64,000 bases of DNA from Pseudodesulfovibrio indicus (GCF_001563225.1 NZ_CP014206.1:372001-436000); one strand, 5' to 3'; shown: positions 25,594 through 34,669, numbered from the stretch's first letter. Program-made: numbers and translations. Notes: generated by a model from the sequence alone, not told the origin.

Positions 25594-26943
25594 ATGGCTA
25601 CCAGTGGACAGAACCGTATCTGCTTCGAAGACGCCCCGTTTTCGCCCGTTCACAAGAAAATCGCGGTAGGCACCTTCATGGGCCAGATCTGTGACGGATA
25701 CATCCTCGGCATTGTCGGCATCGCCCTGTCGTACGCCACCGGCGTGCTGGGCCTGGACAGCTACTGGATGGGTCTTATCGGTGCGGGAGCCCTTTTCGGC
25801 ATCCTTTTCGGCAGCCTGCTGACCGGCATCATCATCGACCGCCTGGGCCGGAAAGGGGCGTACGCGCTCGTTTCGATGATCGTCCTCGTGCTGTCGGTTC
25901 TCCAGTTCTTCATCTCCGACCCCTCGCTGCTGGTGGCCGTCAGGTTCATGCTCGGCATGTGCGTGGGCGCGGACTACACCGTCGGCGTCTCCCTGCTCAG
26001 CGAATGGACCCCGGAGAAAATCCGCACCAAGATGATGAGCTGGCTCATGGCCGCCTGGACCTTCGGCTACATCATCTCCTACTTCGCCGGATTCTTCATC
26101 GCCTCCCTCGGCGATCTGGGAGACGACGGCTGGCGCTGGATCATCAGCTCCTCCGCAGTGCTCGCCGCAATCACCCTCATCGTCAGGCTCGGATCTCCGG
26201 AATCCCCGTCCTGGACCCTGTCCAAGAAGGGGGCCGATGCGGCCCTGAAACTGGTGCATGCTCACCTCGGCACCGGGTTCGCTCTTCCCGAGCAAAAGGA
26301 AAAGACCGCATCCGCCTCCTTCTTCAGACTGTTCAGCCGCGAGCTGTGGCGCAACACGGTCACCTCCTGCACCTTCTTCCTCTGCCAGGTCCTGCCCTTC
26401 TTCGCCATCTCCATCTTCCTGCCCGTGGTGGTCAAGGGCCTCCACATAGCCAATCCCCATGCCTCGGGCATGATGTACAACGGCTTCACCATGGTCGGCG
26501 TCATCATCGGCATCCTCATTGCCGACAAGATCTCCCGCCGCGCCTTCCTGATGTGGACCTTCTACGGCGCCGGGGCGATCCTGACCCTGATGACCGTGTG
26601 GCAGACCATGCCCCCGACCCTGGCCTTCGTCCTGCTGGGAGCCTTCTCCACCGTGCTGGCCATCTCCATCGTCGCCGAATGGCTGTATCCGCCGGAGCTT
26701 TTCCCCACGGAACTCCGCGGCTCCGGCGTCGGCCTGACCATCGCCGCCAGCCGCATCGGCGCGGGCATGGGAACCTGGATGCTGCCTGTGGTCACCGAAC
26801 AGTACGGCGTGACCACCACCCTCGTGTGCTGCATCGCCTCCCTGCTCATCGGAGGCGTGGTCTGCCAGATCCTGGCCCCCGAGACCTCGACCAGGTTTAC
26901 CTGCAAGCCGCTCTCCGCCAACGAGAGCTTTGCCAAAGCCTAA
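25594..26943 (+). CDS. MFS transporter (sugar/organic-acid porter type)
   Basis: The 449-residue protein has 12 predicted membrane segments. The MFS signature loop is present (GSLLTGIIIDRLGRKGAY), and so is the later conserved segment AEWLYPPELFPTELRGSGVGL, typical of the sugar-porter and aromatic-acid:H+ groups. It is the last gene of the operon, 44 bp after ridA. It could import the substrate or export the carboxylic acid made by the acyl-CoA synthetase. A hairpin follows its stop. Confidence 0.9.
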   Translation: MATSGQNRICFEDAPFSPVHKKIAVGTFMGQICDGYILGIVGIALSYATGVLGLDSYWMGLIGAGALFGILFGSLLTGIIIDRLGRKGAYALVSMIVLVLSVLQFFISDPSLLVAVRFMLGMCVGADYTVGVSLLSEWTPEKIRTKMMSWLMAAWTFGYIISYFAGFFIASLGDLGDDGWRWIISSSAVLAAITLIVRLGSPESPSWTLSKKGADAALKLVHAHLGTGFALPEQKEKTASASFFRLFSRELWRNTVTSCTFFLCQVLPFFAISIFLPVVVKGLHIANPHASGMMYNGFTMVGVIIGILIADKISRRAFLMWTFYGAGAILTLMTVWQTMPPTLAFVLLGAFSTVLAISIVAEWLYPPELFPTELRGSGVGLTIAASRIGAGMGTWMLPVVTEQYGVTTTLVCCIASLLIGGVVCQILAPETSTRFTCKPLSANESFAKA

Positions 26944-26965
26944 ATCGCATTCGACATAACCTCCT

Positions 26966-27000
26966 GGTGATGTCCCCCGGCATGTCCCGGGGGCATCACC
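26966..27000 (+). terminator. long hairpin ending the Kor/Rid operon
   Basis: GGTGATG (26966-26972) pairs with CATCACC (26994-27000), and inside it CCCCCGG pairs with CCGGGGG, giving about 14 bp with one bulge. No T-run follows, only C-rich sequence. It is placed right after the last gene of the operon. Confidence 0.55.
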
Positions 27001-27110
27001 GCCCCCTTCTCCCCCGACCATGAGCACCAAATCCCTTTCCGGAGCGGCCGCCGCCCCCTCCCCCGGCTGCTGGTCCGTCCCGCTTACGCCGGGAGCAAAG
27101 GACAAGGCCC

Positions 27111-28232
27111 ATGCGTAAGATCTGGATCAACTGCAGCGAGGCGTCCGGCGACATGTACGCCGGGGCGCTGACCGAGGAGCTGCTGCGCCAGGACCCGTCC
27201 CTGCATATCAGCGGCATGGGCGGCCCCATGCTCTCCAGTGCGGGCGCGGACCTGCGTTTCCCCATGAGCCGACTCTGCTTCACGGGTTTCCTCGACGTCC
27301 TCCTCGGGCTGCCCGGACTGCTCCGGCTGCACCGGGAGATCACCAAGGCATGGGAGCATGACCGCCCGGACGCGGTCGTCATGGTGGACTGCCCGGACTT
27401 CAACCTGCCGCTGGCCAAGGCCGCCCACGCCATGAACATCCCCGTCCTCTACTTCATCGCGCCGCAGCTCTGGGCCTGGAGACAAAAAGGCCTGAAGACC
27501 CTGCGCCGGTGCGTGCGGAGCATCCTCTGCGCGCTCCCCTTCGAGCCCGACTTCTTCCATACCCGCGGCTGCCGCCCCCTGTACGCCGGCCATCCCCTCC
27601 TCGACATGATCCCGCTGCAACAGCTGGATCGGATGAAGCCCGACCCCTTCCAGATCGGGATCATGCCCGGGAGCAGGAAAAAGGAAATCGCCTTCCTCCT
27701 GCCCGAGTTCGCCGAGGCCGCCGGACGCATCCATCGGGAGATGCCCTGGACGTTCTTCTCCATCGCTCGGGCTCCGGGCATCAGCCGCCGCTACCTGAAG
27801 CGGCATTGGCCCCCCGGCGTGCCCGCGGTCTTCGTGGAGCCCGAGGACCGGTTCAATATGATACGCCGGTCCGGCATGATCCTGGCCGCATCGGGAACGG
27901 CGACGCTGGAAACCGGCCTGGTGGGCACGCCGACCATCGTCGCCTACAAGATCGACCCGCCCGCCGCCTTCGTCATGCGCAGGCTGGCGCTGTCGCAGCG
28001 GGCCAGCCTGACCAACATCCTGCTCAACAGGGAGATATTCCCGGAATACCTTCAGGAGCGGGCCACCGCGGAGAACTGCTATGCGCAGATGAAGGCCTGG
28101 CTGGGCGACCCCGGCCTGTTGCCGAAAATCAGAAAGGAACTGGGTGAGCTGCGCCGCATCGTCGGCCCTTCGGGCGGCATCCGGGCCGCAGCCCAAAGCA
28201 TTCTTGCAGCACACGAAGGAGGACGGCAATGA
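27111..28232 (+). CDS. lpxB: lipid-A-disaccharide synthase
   Basis: The 373-residue protein starts KIWINCSEASGDMYAG and contains VMVDCPDFNLPLAKAAH, YFIAPQLWAWRQKG and MPGSRKKEI, which are the LpxB (GT19) signatures. It joins UDP-diacylglucosamine and lipid X to form the lipid A disaccharide at the inner membrane. Length is normal. It overlaps proC by 4 bp (ATGA). Its presence confirms a Gram-negative outer membrane. Confidence 0.95.
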   Translation: MRKIWINCSEASGDMYAGALTEELLRQDPSLHISGMGGPMLSSAGADLRFPMSRLCFTGFLDVLLGLPGLLRLHREITKAWEHDRPDAVVMVDCPDFNLPLAKAAHAMNIPVLYFIAPQLWAWRQKGLKTLRRCVRSILCALPFEPDFFHTRGCRPLYAGHPLLDMIPLQQLDRMKPDPFQIGIMPGSRKKEIAFLLPEFAEAAGRIHREMPWTFFSIARAPGISRRYLKRHWPPGVPAVFVEPEDRFNMIRRSGMILAASGTATLETGLVGTPTIVAYKIDPPAAFVMRRLALSQRASLTNILLNREIFPEYLQERATAENCYAQMKAWLGDPGLLPKIRKELGELRRIVGPSGGIRAAAQSILAAHEGGRQ

Positions 28233-29035
28233 ACGTCGGATTCATCGGAACGGGCAACATGGGCGGGGCCATCATCGGGACCCTGACGGGCGCCAAGGAC
28301 ATCACGGTGTTCGGGCTGAACCAGACACCGCACAAACTGGAGGCGCTGGCCAGGGAAACCGGGCTCATCCCCTGCGGCGGCATCGGGGAGCTGACGAGCA
28401 GGTCGGACCTCATCGTCCTGGCCGTGAAGCCGCAGCAGGCCGGAGCGGTCTGGCCGGATATGCTTCCGGCATTGACACCGGACAAGTGTCTGGTGTCTCT
28501 TGCGGCGGGCCTGACGCAAAGCGACCTCCGGCACGGCGTGGACAACATCTGCCCCGTTGTCCGCACCATGCCCAACAGTCCGGCCATGATCGGCGAGGGC
28601 GTGACGGCGGTGTGCTTCGACGACCCGGCCCTGACAAAAGCGCAGAAACGGGCCGTCCTCGATCTGTTCCGCCCCTCGGGCGACGTGCACGTCCTGCCCG
28701 AGCGGTCGTTCGACGCGTTCACCGCGGTGGTCGGCTCGGGACCGGCGTTCATCTTTTATCTGATCGAGGCCATGATCGAGTCGGGCGTGGAATTGGGGCT
28801 GGAGCGGGAGAGTTCTTCCCGCATGGTCAAGAAGTTGTTTCGTGGCGCGAGCCTCATGGCGGAGCGGTCCGACAGGCACATCAGCCTGCTCAGGGAGATG
28901 TCCGTCGCCCCGGCCGGAACGACCATCGCGGCCCTGGCCCATTTTGACCGGACCGCCGTGCGCGGGAACATAATGGACGCTATCCGGGTGGCCTTCAACC
29001 GCAGCGTCGAGATGGGCGGCGGCTCCATGTCGTGA
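28229..29035 (+). CDS. proC: pyrroline-5-carboxylate reductase
   Basis: The 268-residue protein has the N-terminal NAD(P) motif FIGTGNMGGAIIG and the C-terminal dimerisation segment with DRHISLLREMSVAPAGTTIAAL, close to the ProC signature of Ser/Pro-Gly-Gly-Thr-Thr. It reduces pyrroline-5-carboxylate to proline. It is translationally coupled to lpxB and followed 26 bp later by a small membrane protein gene. Length and motifs are those of a full, functional enzyme. Confidence 0.95.
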   Translation: MNVGFIGTGNMGGAIIGTLTGAKDITVFGLNQTPHKLEALARETGLIPCGGIGELTSRSDLIVLAVKPQQAGAVWPDMLPALTPDKCLVSLAAGLTQSDLRHGVDNICPVVRTMPNSPAMIGEGVTAVCFDDPALTKAQKRAVLDLFRPSGDVHVLPERSFDAFTAVVGSGPAFIFYLIEAMIESGVELGLERESSSRMVKKLFRGASLMAERSDRHISLLREMSVAPAGTTIAALAHFDRTAVRGNIMDAIRVAFNRSVEMGGGSMS

Positions 29036-29061
29036 GACCCGCCAACGCCGCAGGAGGAATG

Positions 29062-29349
29062 ATGGAACGGGATGAACGGAAACGGCAATCCGACAGGGAG
29101 GCGCTGCTCGCCCTGGCCGTCTATGTCCTGTATTTCGCCTGGTGGTACGTCTTCGGTTACGGCGTGGGCAACGGCGCGCCCGAGGACTACGACTACGTGT
29201 TCGGGTTCCCGGCCTGGTTCTTCTACAGCTGCGTGGCGGGCTACCCGCTCGTGACCATCCTGCTCTGGGTCTTCGTCCGGTTCTTCTTCCGGGACATCCC
29301 CCTGGACGACGAGGGAACGGACGATCGGGAAGGGGAGGACAGGCCATGA
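29062..29349 (+). CDS. small membrane protein of the YhdT type, partner of a PanF symporter
   Basis: The second of two adjacent ATGs (29062) is correctly spaced from AGGAGG and gives 95 residues. Two hydrophobic segments (ALLALAVYVLYFAWWYVFGYG and FFYSCVAGYPLVTILLWVFV) flank an acidic loop. Such short proteins occur just before pantothenate symporter genes (yhdT-panF in E. coli) and are thought to be accessory subunits. It overlaps the symporter gene by 4 bp. Function is inferred from this pairing. Confidence 0.8.
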   Translation: MERDERKRQSDREALLALAVYVLYFAWWYVFGYGVGNGAPEDYDYVFGFPAWFFYSCVAGYPLVTILLWVFVRFFFRDIPLDDEGTDDREGEDRP

Positions 29350-30797
29350 CCGACTCCATCCGGCTCATCCTCCCCGTGGCCGTGTACCTGGCGGCGTCCA
29401 TGGCCATCGCCCTGTGGGCGCGCAAACGGTCCTGCGAAGCCACCTCCCAGGGGTTCATCGAGGAATATTTCCTGGGCAGCCGGTCCATGGGCGGGTTCGT
29501 GCTCGCCATGACCATCGTGGCCAGCTACGCCAGCGCCAGCAGCTTCGTGGGCGGCCCCGGCGTCGCCTACCGCATGGGGTTGAGCTGGGTGCTGCTGGCC
29601 ATGATCCAGGTGCCCACGGTCTTCCTCACCCTGGGCATCCTGGGGAAGCGGTTCGCCATCGCGGCCCGCGAGACCCGCTCCGTGACCATCACGGACTACC
29701 TGCGCGCCCGGTACGAAAGCGACGCCGTCGTGATCCTCTGCTCCCTGGCGCTGATCGCCTTCTTCCTGGCCGCCATGCTGGCGCAGTTCATCGGCGGGGC
29801 GCGGCTCTTCCAGAGCGTCACGGGATATCCCTACGTCGTGGGGCTGGTCCTCTTCGGCATCAGCGTGGTGCTGTACACGGCGGTGGGCGGTTTCCGCGCC
29901 GTGGTCATGACCGACGCCCTCCAGGGCCTGGTCATGACCGCCGCCGTCGTGGTCGTGCTGCTGGCGGTCATCAAGGCCGGAGGCGGCGTGGCCCGGTGCG
30001 TGGACACGCTCCGGGAGATCGACCCCGGGCTGATAACGCCCACCGGCCCCGGGGGCGCCATACCCCAGACCTTCACCCTCTCCTTCTGGATCCTGGTCGG
30101 CATCGGGGTCCTCGGCCTCCCGCAGACGGCGCAGCGGTGCATGGGCTACCGGGACTCCCGCGCCATGCACCGGGCCATGATCATCGGCACCCTGTTCATC
30201 GGCTTCATGATCCTGTGCGTCCACCTGGCGGGCGCGTTCGGCCGCGCGGTGTTCCCGGACCTGCCCGCGGGCGACCTGGCCATGCCGACCCTGATCGTCG
30301 AGCTGCTGCCGCCCGTGTGGGCGGGCATCTTCATCGCCGGGCCGCTGGCGGCGATCATGTCCACGGTGGACTCCATGCTGCTGCTCATCTCGGCGGCCAT
30401 CATCAAGGACCTGTACATCCAATTCCGGCTGCGCGGCGACGCCTCGGCCATGCCGGTGGCCAGGCTCAAGAAGGCGAGCTTCGCCATCACCGCGGGCATG
30501 GGGCTGCTGGTCGTGGTCGCCGCCATCGAGCCGCCCGACCTGCTGGTCTGGATCAACATCTTTGCCTTCGGCGGGCTGGAGGCGGCGTTCCTCTGCCCCA
30601 TCGTGCTCGGCCTGTACTGGAAACGGGGCAACGCGGCCGGGGCCATCGCCTCCATCGTCTGCGGCGTCGGGACCTTCATGGCCCTGTCCATCGTCAAGCC
30701 GGACATGGGCGGTGTCCACGCCATCGTGCCCACCACCCTGGCCAGCGCGGCGGCGTATGTCGCCGGTTCCCTGGCCCGTCCCGCCAAGAAGCCCTAA
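29346..30797 (+). CDS. panF: sodium/pantothenate symporter (SSS family)
   Basis: The 483-residue protein has about 13 hydrophobic segments. It contains the sodium:solute symporter landmarks EEYFLGSRSMGGFVLAMTIVASYASASSFVG and AVGGFRAVVMTDALQG, plus AAIMSTVDSMLLLISAAIIKDLY. Sequence style and the upstream YhdT-like partner point to PanF, which imports pantothenate with Na+ for CoA synthesis. Other SSS substrates cannot be fully excluded. Two hairpins follow the stop. Confidence 0.85.
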   Translation: MTDSIRLILPVAVYLAASMAIALWARKRSCEATSQGFIEEYFLGSRSMGGFVLAMTIVASYASASSFVGGPGVAYRMGLSWVLLAMIQVPTVFLTLGILGKRFAIAARETRSVTITDYLRARYESDAVVILCSLALIAFFLAAMLAQFIGGARLFQSVTGYPYVVGLVLFGISVVLYTAVGGFRAVVMTDALQGLVMTAAVVVVLLAVIKAGGGVARCVDTLREIDPGLITPTGPGGAIPQTFTLSFWILVGIGVLGLPQTAQRCMGYRDSRAMHRAMIIGTLFIGFMILCVHLAGAFGRAVFPDLPAGDLAMPTLIVELLPPVWAGIFIAGPLAAIMSTVDSMLLLISAAIIKDLYIQFRLRGDASAMPVARLKKASFAITAGMGLLVVVAAIEPPDLLVWINIFAFGGLEAAFLCPIVLGLYWKRGNAAGAIASIVCGVGTFMALSIVKPDMGGVHAIVPTTLASAAAYVAGSLARPAKKP

Positions 30798-30808
30798 AGG
30801 CATGAACC

Positions 30809-30891
30809 CGGCCCGGCCCCGGGCCGCCAACCCCCTCTCCTTTCATAGCCTTTCAACTCCCTTGGCGAGGGCGTTCCGGCAAGGAACGCCC
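30809..30891 (+). terminator. two hairpins after panF
   Basis: CGGCCCG (30809-30815) pairs with 30820-30826, and GGGCGTTCC (30869-30877) pairs with GGAACGCCC (30883-30891). A C/T-rich stretch follows the second. They separate the metabolic genes from the phage module. The rest of the 281-bp gap up to 31078 shows no gene and presumably holds the module's promoter. Confidence 0.5.
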
Positions 30892-31078
30892 CGCTTCCCT
30901 TCTTGATACAAACAAGCCCTCCGCACCGCCCTCCCCACCCTCTGAATCCGCCACCCTGTCAAGTTGATTTTTCATACCTCTCGGCCGCTTTTCCTTGTCA
31001 TTCGCCGACATTTCCCGGGTTCGGGAAAAACCGGGTCTATGCTCCCGCGAAACAACCCTTAACAGGAGGACACACGTC

Positions 31079-31369
31079 ATGGGAGGAGCTGGATCTTTGA
31101 TCTCGTCGGTATTCAACACGGTGGGGTCGCTGCTTGGCGGCGGCCAGTCGGACCAGGCCGAGGAGCTGCGCAGGGAGCGCAAGGCCCGCGAGGAGGAACA
31201 GCGCAAAAAGGAGGCCGACGAGCGCCGTCGCGACCGGGAAAAGGTCGTGGAGGCCAGGCGGCTGGAGGACAAGCGCGAGGCAGAGAGCCTGCTTTCCGGC
31301 GGCGCGGCCTCGCTGGCCGAGGACGAAGAAACCTCGGCAAACGGCCTGAAGCGCAAGCTGGGGGAGTGA
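31079..31369 (+). CDS. small phage-type protein with charged coiled coil
   Basis: The start at 31079 follows AGGAGG and gives 96 residues: a short glycine-rich hydrophobic N terminus (GGAGSLISSVFNTVGSLLGGG), then a very highly charged helix (about residues 28-70, rich in Glu, Arg and Lys) likely to form a coiled coil. Similar small proteins precede portal genes in podophages. It ends 1 bp before the portal gene. No defined domain was recognised. Confidence 0.65.
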   Translation: MGGAGSLISSVFNTVGSLLGGGQSDQAEELRRERKAREEEQRKKEADERRRDREKVVEARRLEDKREAESLLSGGAASLAEDEETSANGLKRKLGE

Positions 31370-31370
31370 C

Positions 31371-33137
31371 ATGGACAGGACAGAACTCGCCCGTTCGCTG
31401 CTGAGGCGGTTCGCGGGCCTTGAAGAGGCGCGGCGTCCGTGGGTCGGCTCCTGGCAGGAGCTGACCGAGTACATGCTCCCGCGCAAGAACAGCTTCGTCT
31501 CGCCCGGAACGGGTTTTGCGACCCTGGGCCGGGCCGGGGACGAGCGGATCTTCGATTCCACCCCGCTGCATTCCCTGGAACTTCTGGCCTCGTCCCTGGG
31601 CGGGCTGCTGACCAACCCGTCCCTGCCGTGGTTCGACATCTCGGTCAAGGACCGGGCGCTGGGCGACGCGGACGAGGTCCGCGAGTTCCTGCAGGCGGCC
31701 CGCGAGCGCATGGTGGCGCTGTTCAACTCCGAGGACACCGGGTTCCAGGCGCACGTTCACGAGCTGTATCTGGACGTGGCCCTGCTCGGCACGGCGGTCA
31801 TGTATGTGGAGGCGGACCCGACCACGGTGGTCCGGTTCTCGGCCCGCCCGTTGGGCGAGGTCTTCGTGGCCGAAAACGCGCGCGGCCAGGTGGACACGGT
31901 CTATCGGCGGTACGAGGTTTCGGCCCGGCAGGCGATCCAGGAATGGGGCGCGGCCTGCTCGGACGAGGTCCGGGCCAAGGGTGAGGACCGACCGGACGAG
32001 CCGGTGGAGGTGCTGCACGCGGTGTTCCCGCGCTCGGACCGCGACCCGGCGGGGTTCGGGGCGGCCAATTTCCCGTTCGCCAGCGTGTACATGGAGGTCA
32101 AGACCGAGCACGTGCTGGAGGAGAGCGGCTACCTGGAGATGCCCTACATGGTCCCGCGCTGGGCCAAGGCCGCGGGCGAAACCTACGGGCGCGGACCGGG
32201 GCAGACCGCCCTGTCCGACACCCGGGTGCTGAACGCCATGGCCCGGACCGCGCTGATGGCGGCGGAGAAGATGTCCGACCCGCCGCTGATGGTCCCGGAC
32301 GACGGTTTCCTCGGCCCGGTGCGCTCCGGCCCCGGCGGCCTGTCGTACTACCGGGCGGGGTCCACGGACCGCATCGAACCGCTGCCGGTGAACGTGGACC
32401 TGCGCGCCGCAGAGGAGATGATGACCGGCCGCCGGGAGTCCATCCGGCGCATCTTCCTGGGCGACCAGCTCACCCCGGAAGGCCCGGCGGTGACGGCCAC
32501 CGAGGCGGTCATCCGCCAGGCCGAGAAGATGCGCGTGCTCGGCCCGGTGCTGGGCCGGTTGCAGACCGAGTTCCTGGGCCCGCTCATCCGGCGGGTGTTC
32601 CGGATCATGCTCCGCTCCGGCGAGCTGCCGCCCTTCCCCCGGGACCTTTCGCCCCGCGACCTGGAGGTGCGCTACACCTCGCCCGTGTCCCGCGCCCAGA
32701 AGCAGTACGAGGCCCAGGGGCTGGCCCAGGTCATGGAGTACCTCTCCCCCCTGGTGGGGTCCGGCGATCCCTTCGGGATCATGGACAACTTCGACACCGA
32801 CCGGGTGGCCCGGCACGTGGCCGAGCTGTTCAACACCCCGTCCGACTACCTGAAGTCCGAGGACGGCGTGGCCGAGGGCCGGGCCCGGAAACAGCAGGAC
32901 TCGGGCCAGTCCCGGACCGTGTCCACCCTGGCCAACGCGGCGGCCATCGCCAAGACCCTGTCCGAGGCGTACACGGACCGGCCCAGCGCCCTGACCGAGC
33001 TGTGGGGGCTGCTGACCGGGGCCGCGACGGCGGGAATCGCTCCCGCGCCCGTGGAGCCGGAATCACCCGCCGGGCCAAAGTCCCCTGCCGCGCCGCCCGA
33101 ACCTTCCCTGACCGAAGAGGAGGCTCCCCATGCCTGA
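31371..33137 (+). CDS. phage portal (head-tail connector) protein
   Basis: The 588-residue protein looks like the T7/podovirus head-tail connector group: RPWVGSWQELTEYMLPRKNSF near the start, FDSTPLHSLELLASSLGGLLTNPSLPWF, LLGTAVMYVE, and EMMTGRRESIRRIFLGDQL in the second half. In phages a dodecameric ring forms the DNA entry channel of the capsid. The frame is full-length without internal stops. The next gene overlaps it by 8 bp. No terminase or major capsid gene lies on either side, so this is a partial module. Confidence 0.85.
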   Translation: MDRTELARSLLRRFAGLEEARRPWVGSWQELTEYMLPRKNSFVSPGTGFATLGRAGDERIFDSTPLHSLELLASSLGGLLTNPSLPWFDISVKDRALGDADEVREFLQAARERMVALFNSEDTGFQAHVHELYLDVALLGTAVMYVEADPTTVVRFSARPLGEVFVAENARGQVDTVYRRYEVSARQAIQEWGAACSDEVRAKGEDRPDEPVEVLHAVFPRSDRDPAGFGAANFPFASVYMEVKTEHVLEESGYLEMPYMVPRWAKAAGETYGRGPGQTALSDTRVLNAMARTALMAAEKMSDPPLMVPDDGFLGPVRSGPGGLSYYRAGSTDRIEPLPVNVDLRAAEEMMTGRRESIRRIFLGDQLTPEGPAVTATEAVIRQAEKMRVLGPVLGRLQTEFLGPLIRRVFRIMLRSGELPPFPRDLSPRDLEVRYTSPVSRAQKQYEAQGLAQVMEYLSPLVGSGDPFGIMDNFDTDRVARHVAELFNTPSDYLKSEDGVAEGRARKQQDSGQSRTVSTLANAAAIAKTLSEAYTDRPSALTELWGLLTGAATAGIAPAPVEPESPAGPKSPAAPPEPSLTEEEAPHA

Positions 33138-33360
33138 GGCCAGCCCCCTGGAACTGCACCGCGCCTACCGGCGGCTCTTCGAGTCCGCTGACGGGCGGGT
33201 GGTCATGGACGACCTGGAGAAGCGCGGCTGCTTCCTGCGCCCGACCTATTCCACGGACCGGGGCCGCACCGAATTCAACGAGGGCCGCAGGTCCCTGGTC
33301 CTGCACATGAAACAGATGCTCGACGAGAACAACTTCATCGAAAAGGAGAACAACCGATGA
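33130..33360 (+). CDS. Bbp19-like phage protein
   Basis: This 76-residue protein (LHRAYRRLFESADGRVVMDDLEKRGCF, then STDRGRTEFNEGRRSLVLHMKQML) matches the small Bbp19-type phage family found beside portal genes. It overlaps the portal gene by 8 bp and the scaffold-like gene by 4 bp, so all are translated together. Its role in virions is not established. Confidence 0.75.
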   Translation: MPEASPLELHRAYRRLFESADGRVVMDDLEKRGCFLRPTYSTDRGRTEFNEGRRSLVLHMKQMLDENNFIEKENNR

Positions 33361-34193
33361 CCGGCAACAACAACGAACAATGGCAGATGACCCTGCCCGG
33401 CGAATGGACCGTGCGCCAGACGGGCGAGGACGGCAAGGAGATCGAGATTCCCCTGCGCGACCATCCGGCGCTGAAGAAGTACGCCACCAAGGACGAGGCC
33501 GTGAAGGCCCTGGTCCACGCCCAGCGCATGCTCGGCAAGACTCCGGAGGGGTACGTCCGGCTGCCCGGCGACCAGGACGGCCCGGACGAGCTGGCCGCCT
33601 TCTATGCGGCCCTGGGCAGGCCCGAGGCCCCTGACGGCTACGAGCTGCCCGGTATGGACCTGCCCGACGGGTTCGAACTGCGCGAGGACCTGCTCGGCGG
33701 GCTGCGCGAAAAGGCGTACGAGCTGGGGCTGACCCCGGCCCAGGTGAGCGGCCTCTACCAGTGGTTCCTGCCCCTGGTCCTGGACGCCCACCACGGGCTG
33801 GAGGCCGAGGCGGGCAAGGTCCGCGAGTCCGAGCTGGAGTCCCTGCGCAGCGTGCACCGGGGCGACACCCCGGCCCTGCTGGACTCCGCCCTGCGCGCCG
33901 CCGAGGCCGTGGGCGGCAAGGAGCTGCTGGCGGCCCTGGACGCCACGGGCGCGGGCAACCGGGCCGCGGTGATCAGCGCGTTTGCCAAGATCGCGCCCCT
34001 GGTCCTGGAGAGCGGACTGCGCGGCTCGGCCAAGGGATGGGGCGAAGACCTGTCCATCGAGCGGCTGCGCGAGATGATGCGCGACCCGCGCTACAGCGAC
34101 CCGTCCAAGCGCGACCCCGCCTTCGTCAAGAAGGTCAACCAGGGGTTCGAGCACCTCTACCCCGGCGACTACGTGCCCGGCAGCCGCATCTGA
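33357..34193 (+). CDS. phage scaffold / capsid-assembly-like protein
   Basis: The 278-residue protein is mostly helical and acidic. It starts with a short beta-rich region (QWQMTLPGEWTVRQTGEDGKEIEIP) and then KKYATKDEAVKALVHAQRMLGKTPEGYVRLPGD, a pattern seen in podophage scaffold or capsid-assembly proteins that precede the major capsid gene. It ends with FVKKVNQGFEHLYPGDYVPGSRI. A hairpin follows about 50 bp later where a capsid gene would be expected, so the module stops here. Confidence 0.7.
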   Translation: MTGNNNEQWQMTLPGEWTVRQTGEDGKEIEIPLRDHPALKKYATKDEAVKALVHAQRMLGKTPEGYVRLPGDQDGPDELAAFYAALGRPEAPDGYELPGMDLPDGFELREDLLGGLREKAYELGLTPAQVSGLYQWFLPLVLDAHHGLEAEAGKVRESELESLRSVHRGDTPALLDSALRAAEAVGGKELLAALDATGAGNRAAVISAFAKIAPLVLESGLRGSAKGWGEDLSIERLREMMRDPRYSDPSKRDPAFVKKVNQGFEHLYPGDYVPGSRI

Positions 34194-34245
34194 CCAAGAT
34201 GGTGCGAGGGGTATTTCACAGCCCCTCTTGTCATACCTCCCGGTA

Positions 34246-34271
34246 GGGCCGGAGGCGAAAGCCTCCGGCCC
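34246..34271 (+). terminator. hairpin with GAAA loop after the scaffold-like gene
   Basis: GGGCCGGAGGC (34246-34256) and its complement (34261-34271) form a perfect 11-bp stem closed by a GNRA-type GAAA loop. No T-run follows. It marks the end of the phage module. Confidence 0.6.
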
Positions 34272-34285
34272 GAAAACAAAAGAAC

Positions 34286-34669
34286 ATGAATGAGTTGTTG
34301 AATAGCGATGCGTTCACCCGCATCGACACGGACAGGGACACGGACCCCAGGCCGGACGTGTATCGGGGCAAGACGACGGAAGCACCGGGATCACCCGAAT
34401 TCCGGGGTCGGGTGACCGATGTGCCGGAGCCGGGCCTGACACCGGGCTCCCCGGACGGCAAGACCAATGAAAACGGTGACGCAGGCGCCGGAGCCCTCGG
34501 CGGCATGGTGCAGTCCAAGGGGCAGCACGGGAAGGGGAAAGGAACGAAAAAAGCCCCTTCAACGGGCGGATCAGTGGAGGGGGGCGATGAAGATCATCAC
34601 CGATGGAAAGGTCCGTTCAGGTGCTCCGTTCATGCTCTTCAACGTCCCTCTGTTTCGACGGATGCTTGA
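34286..34669 (+). CDS. doubtful low-complexity reading frame
   Basis: A 127-codon open frame follows the hairpin. It encodes a hydrophilic, Gly/Pro/Asp-rich chain (FTRIDTDRDTDPRPDVYRGK) with no recognisable domain. No ribosome-binding site precedes its ATG, and its 3' part overlaps the better supported 40-residue frame at 34587. It may be decayed phage sequence. If it is not coding, the 393 bases from 34194 to 34586 hold only the hairpin. Confidence 0.25.
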   Translation: MNELLNSDAFTRIDTDRDTDPRPDVYRGKTTEAPGSPEFRGRVTDVPEPGLTPGSPDGKTNENGDAGAGALGGMVQSKGQHGKGKGTKKAPSTGGSVEGGDEDHHRWKGPFRCSVHALQRPSVSTDA

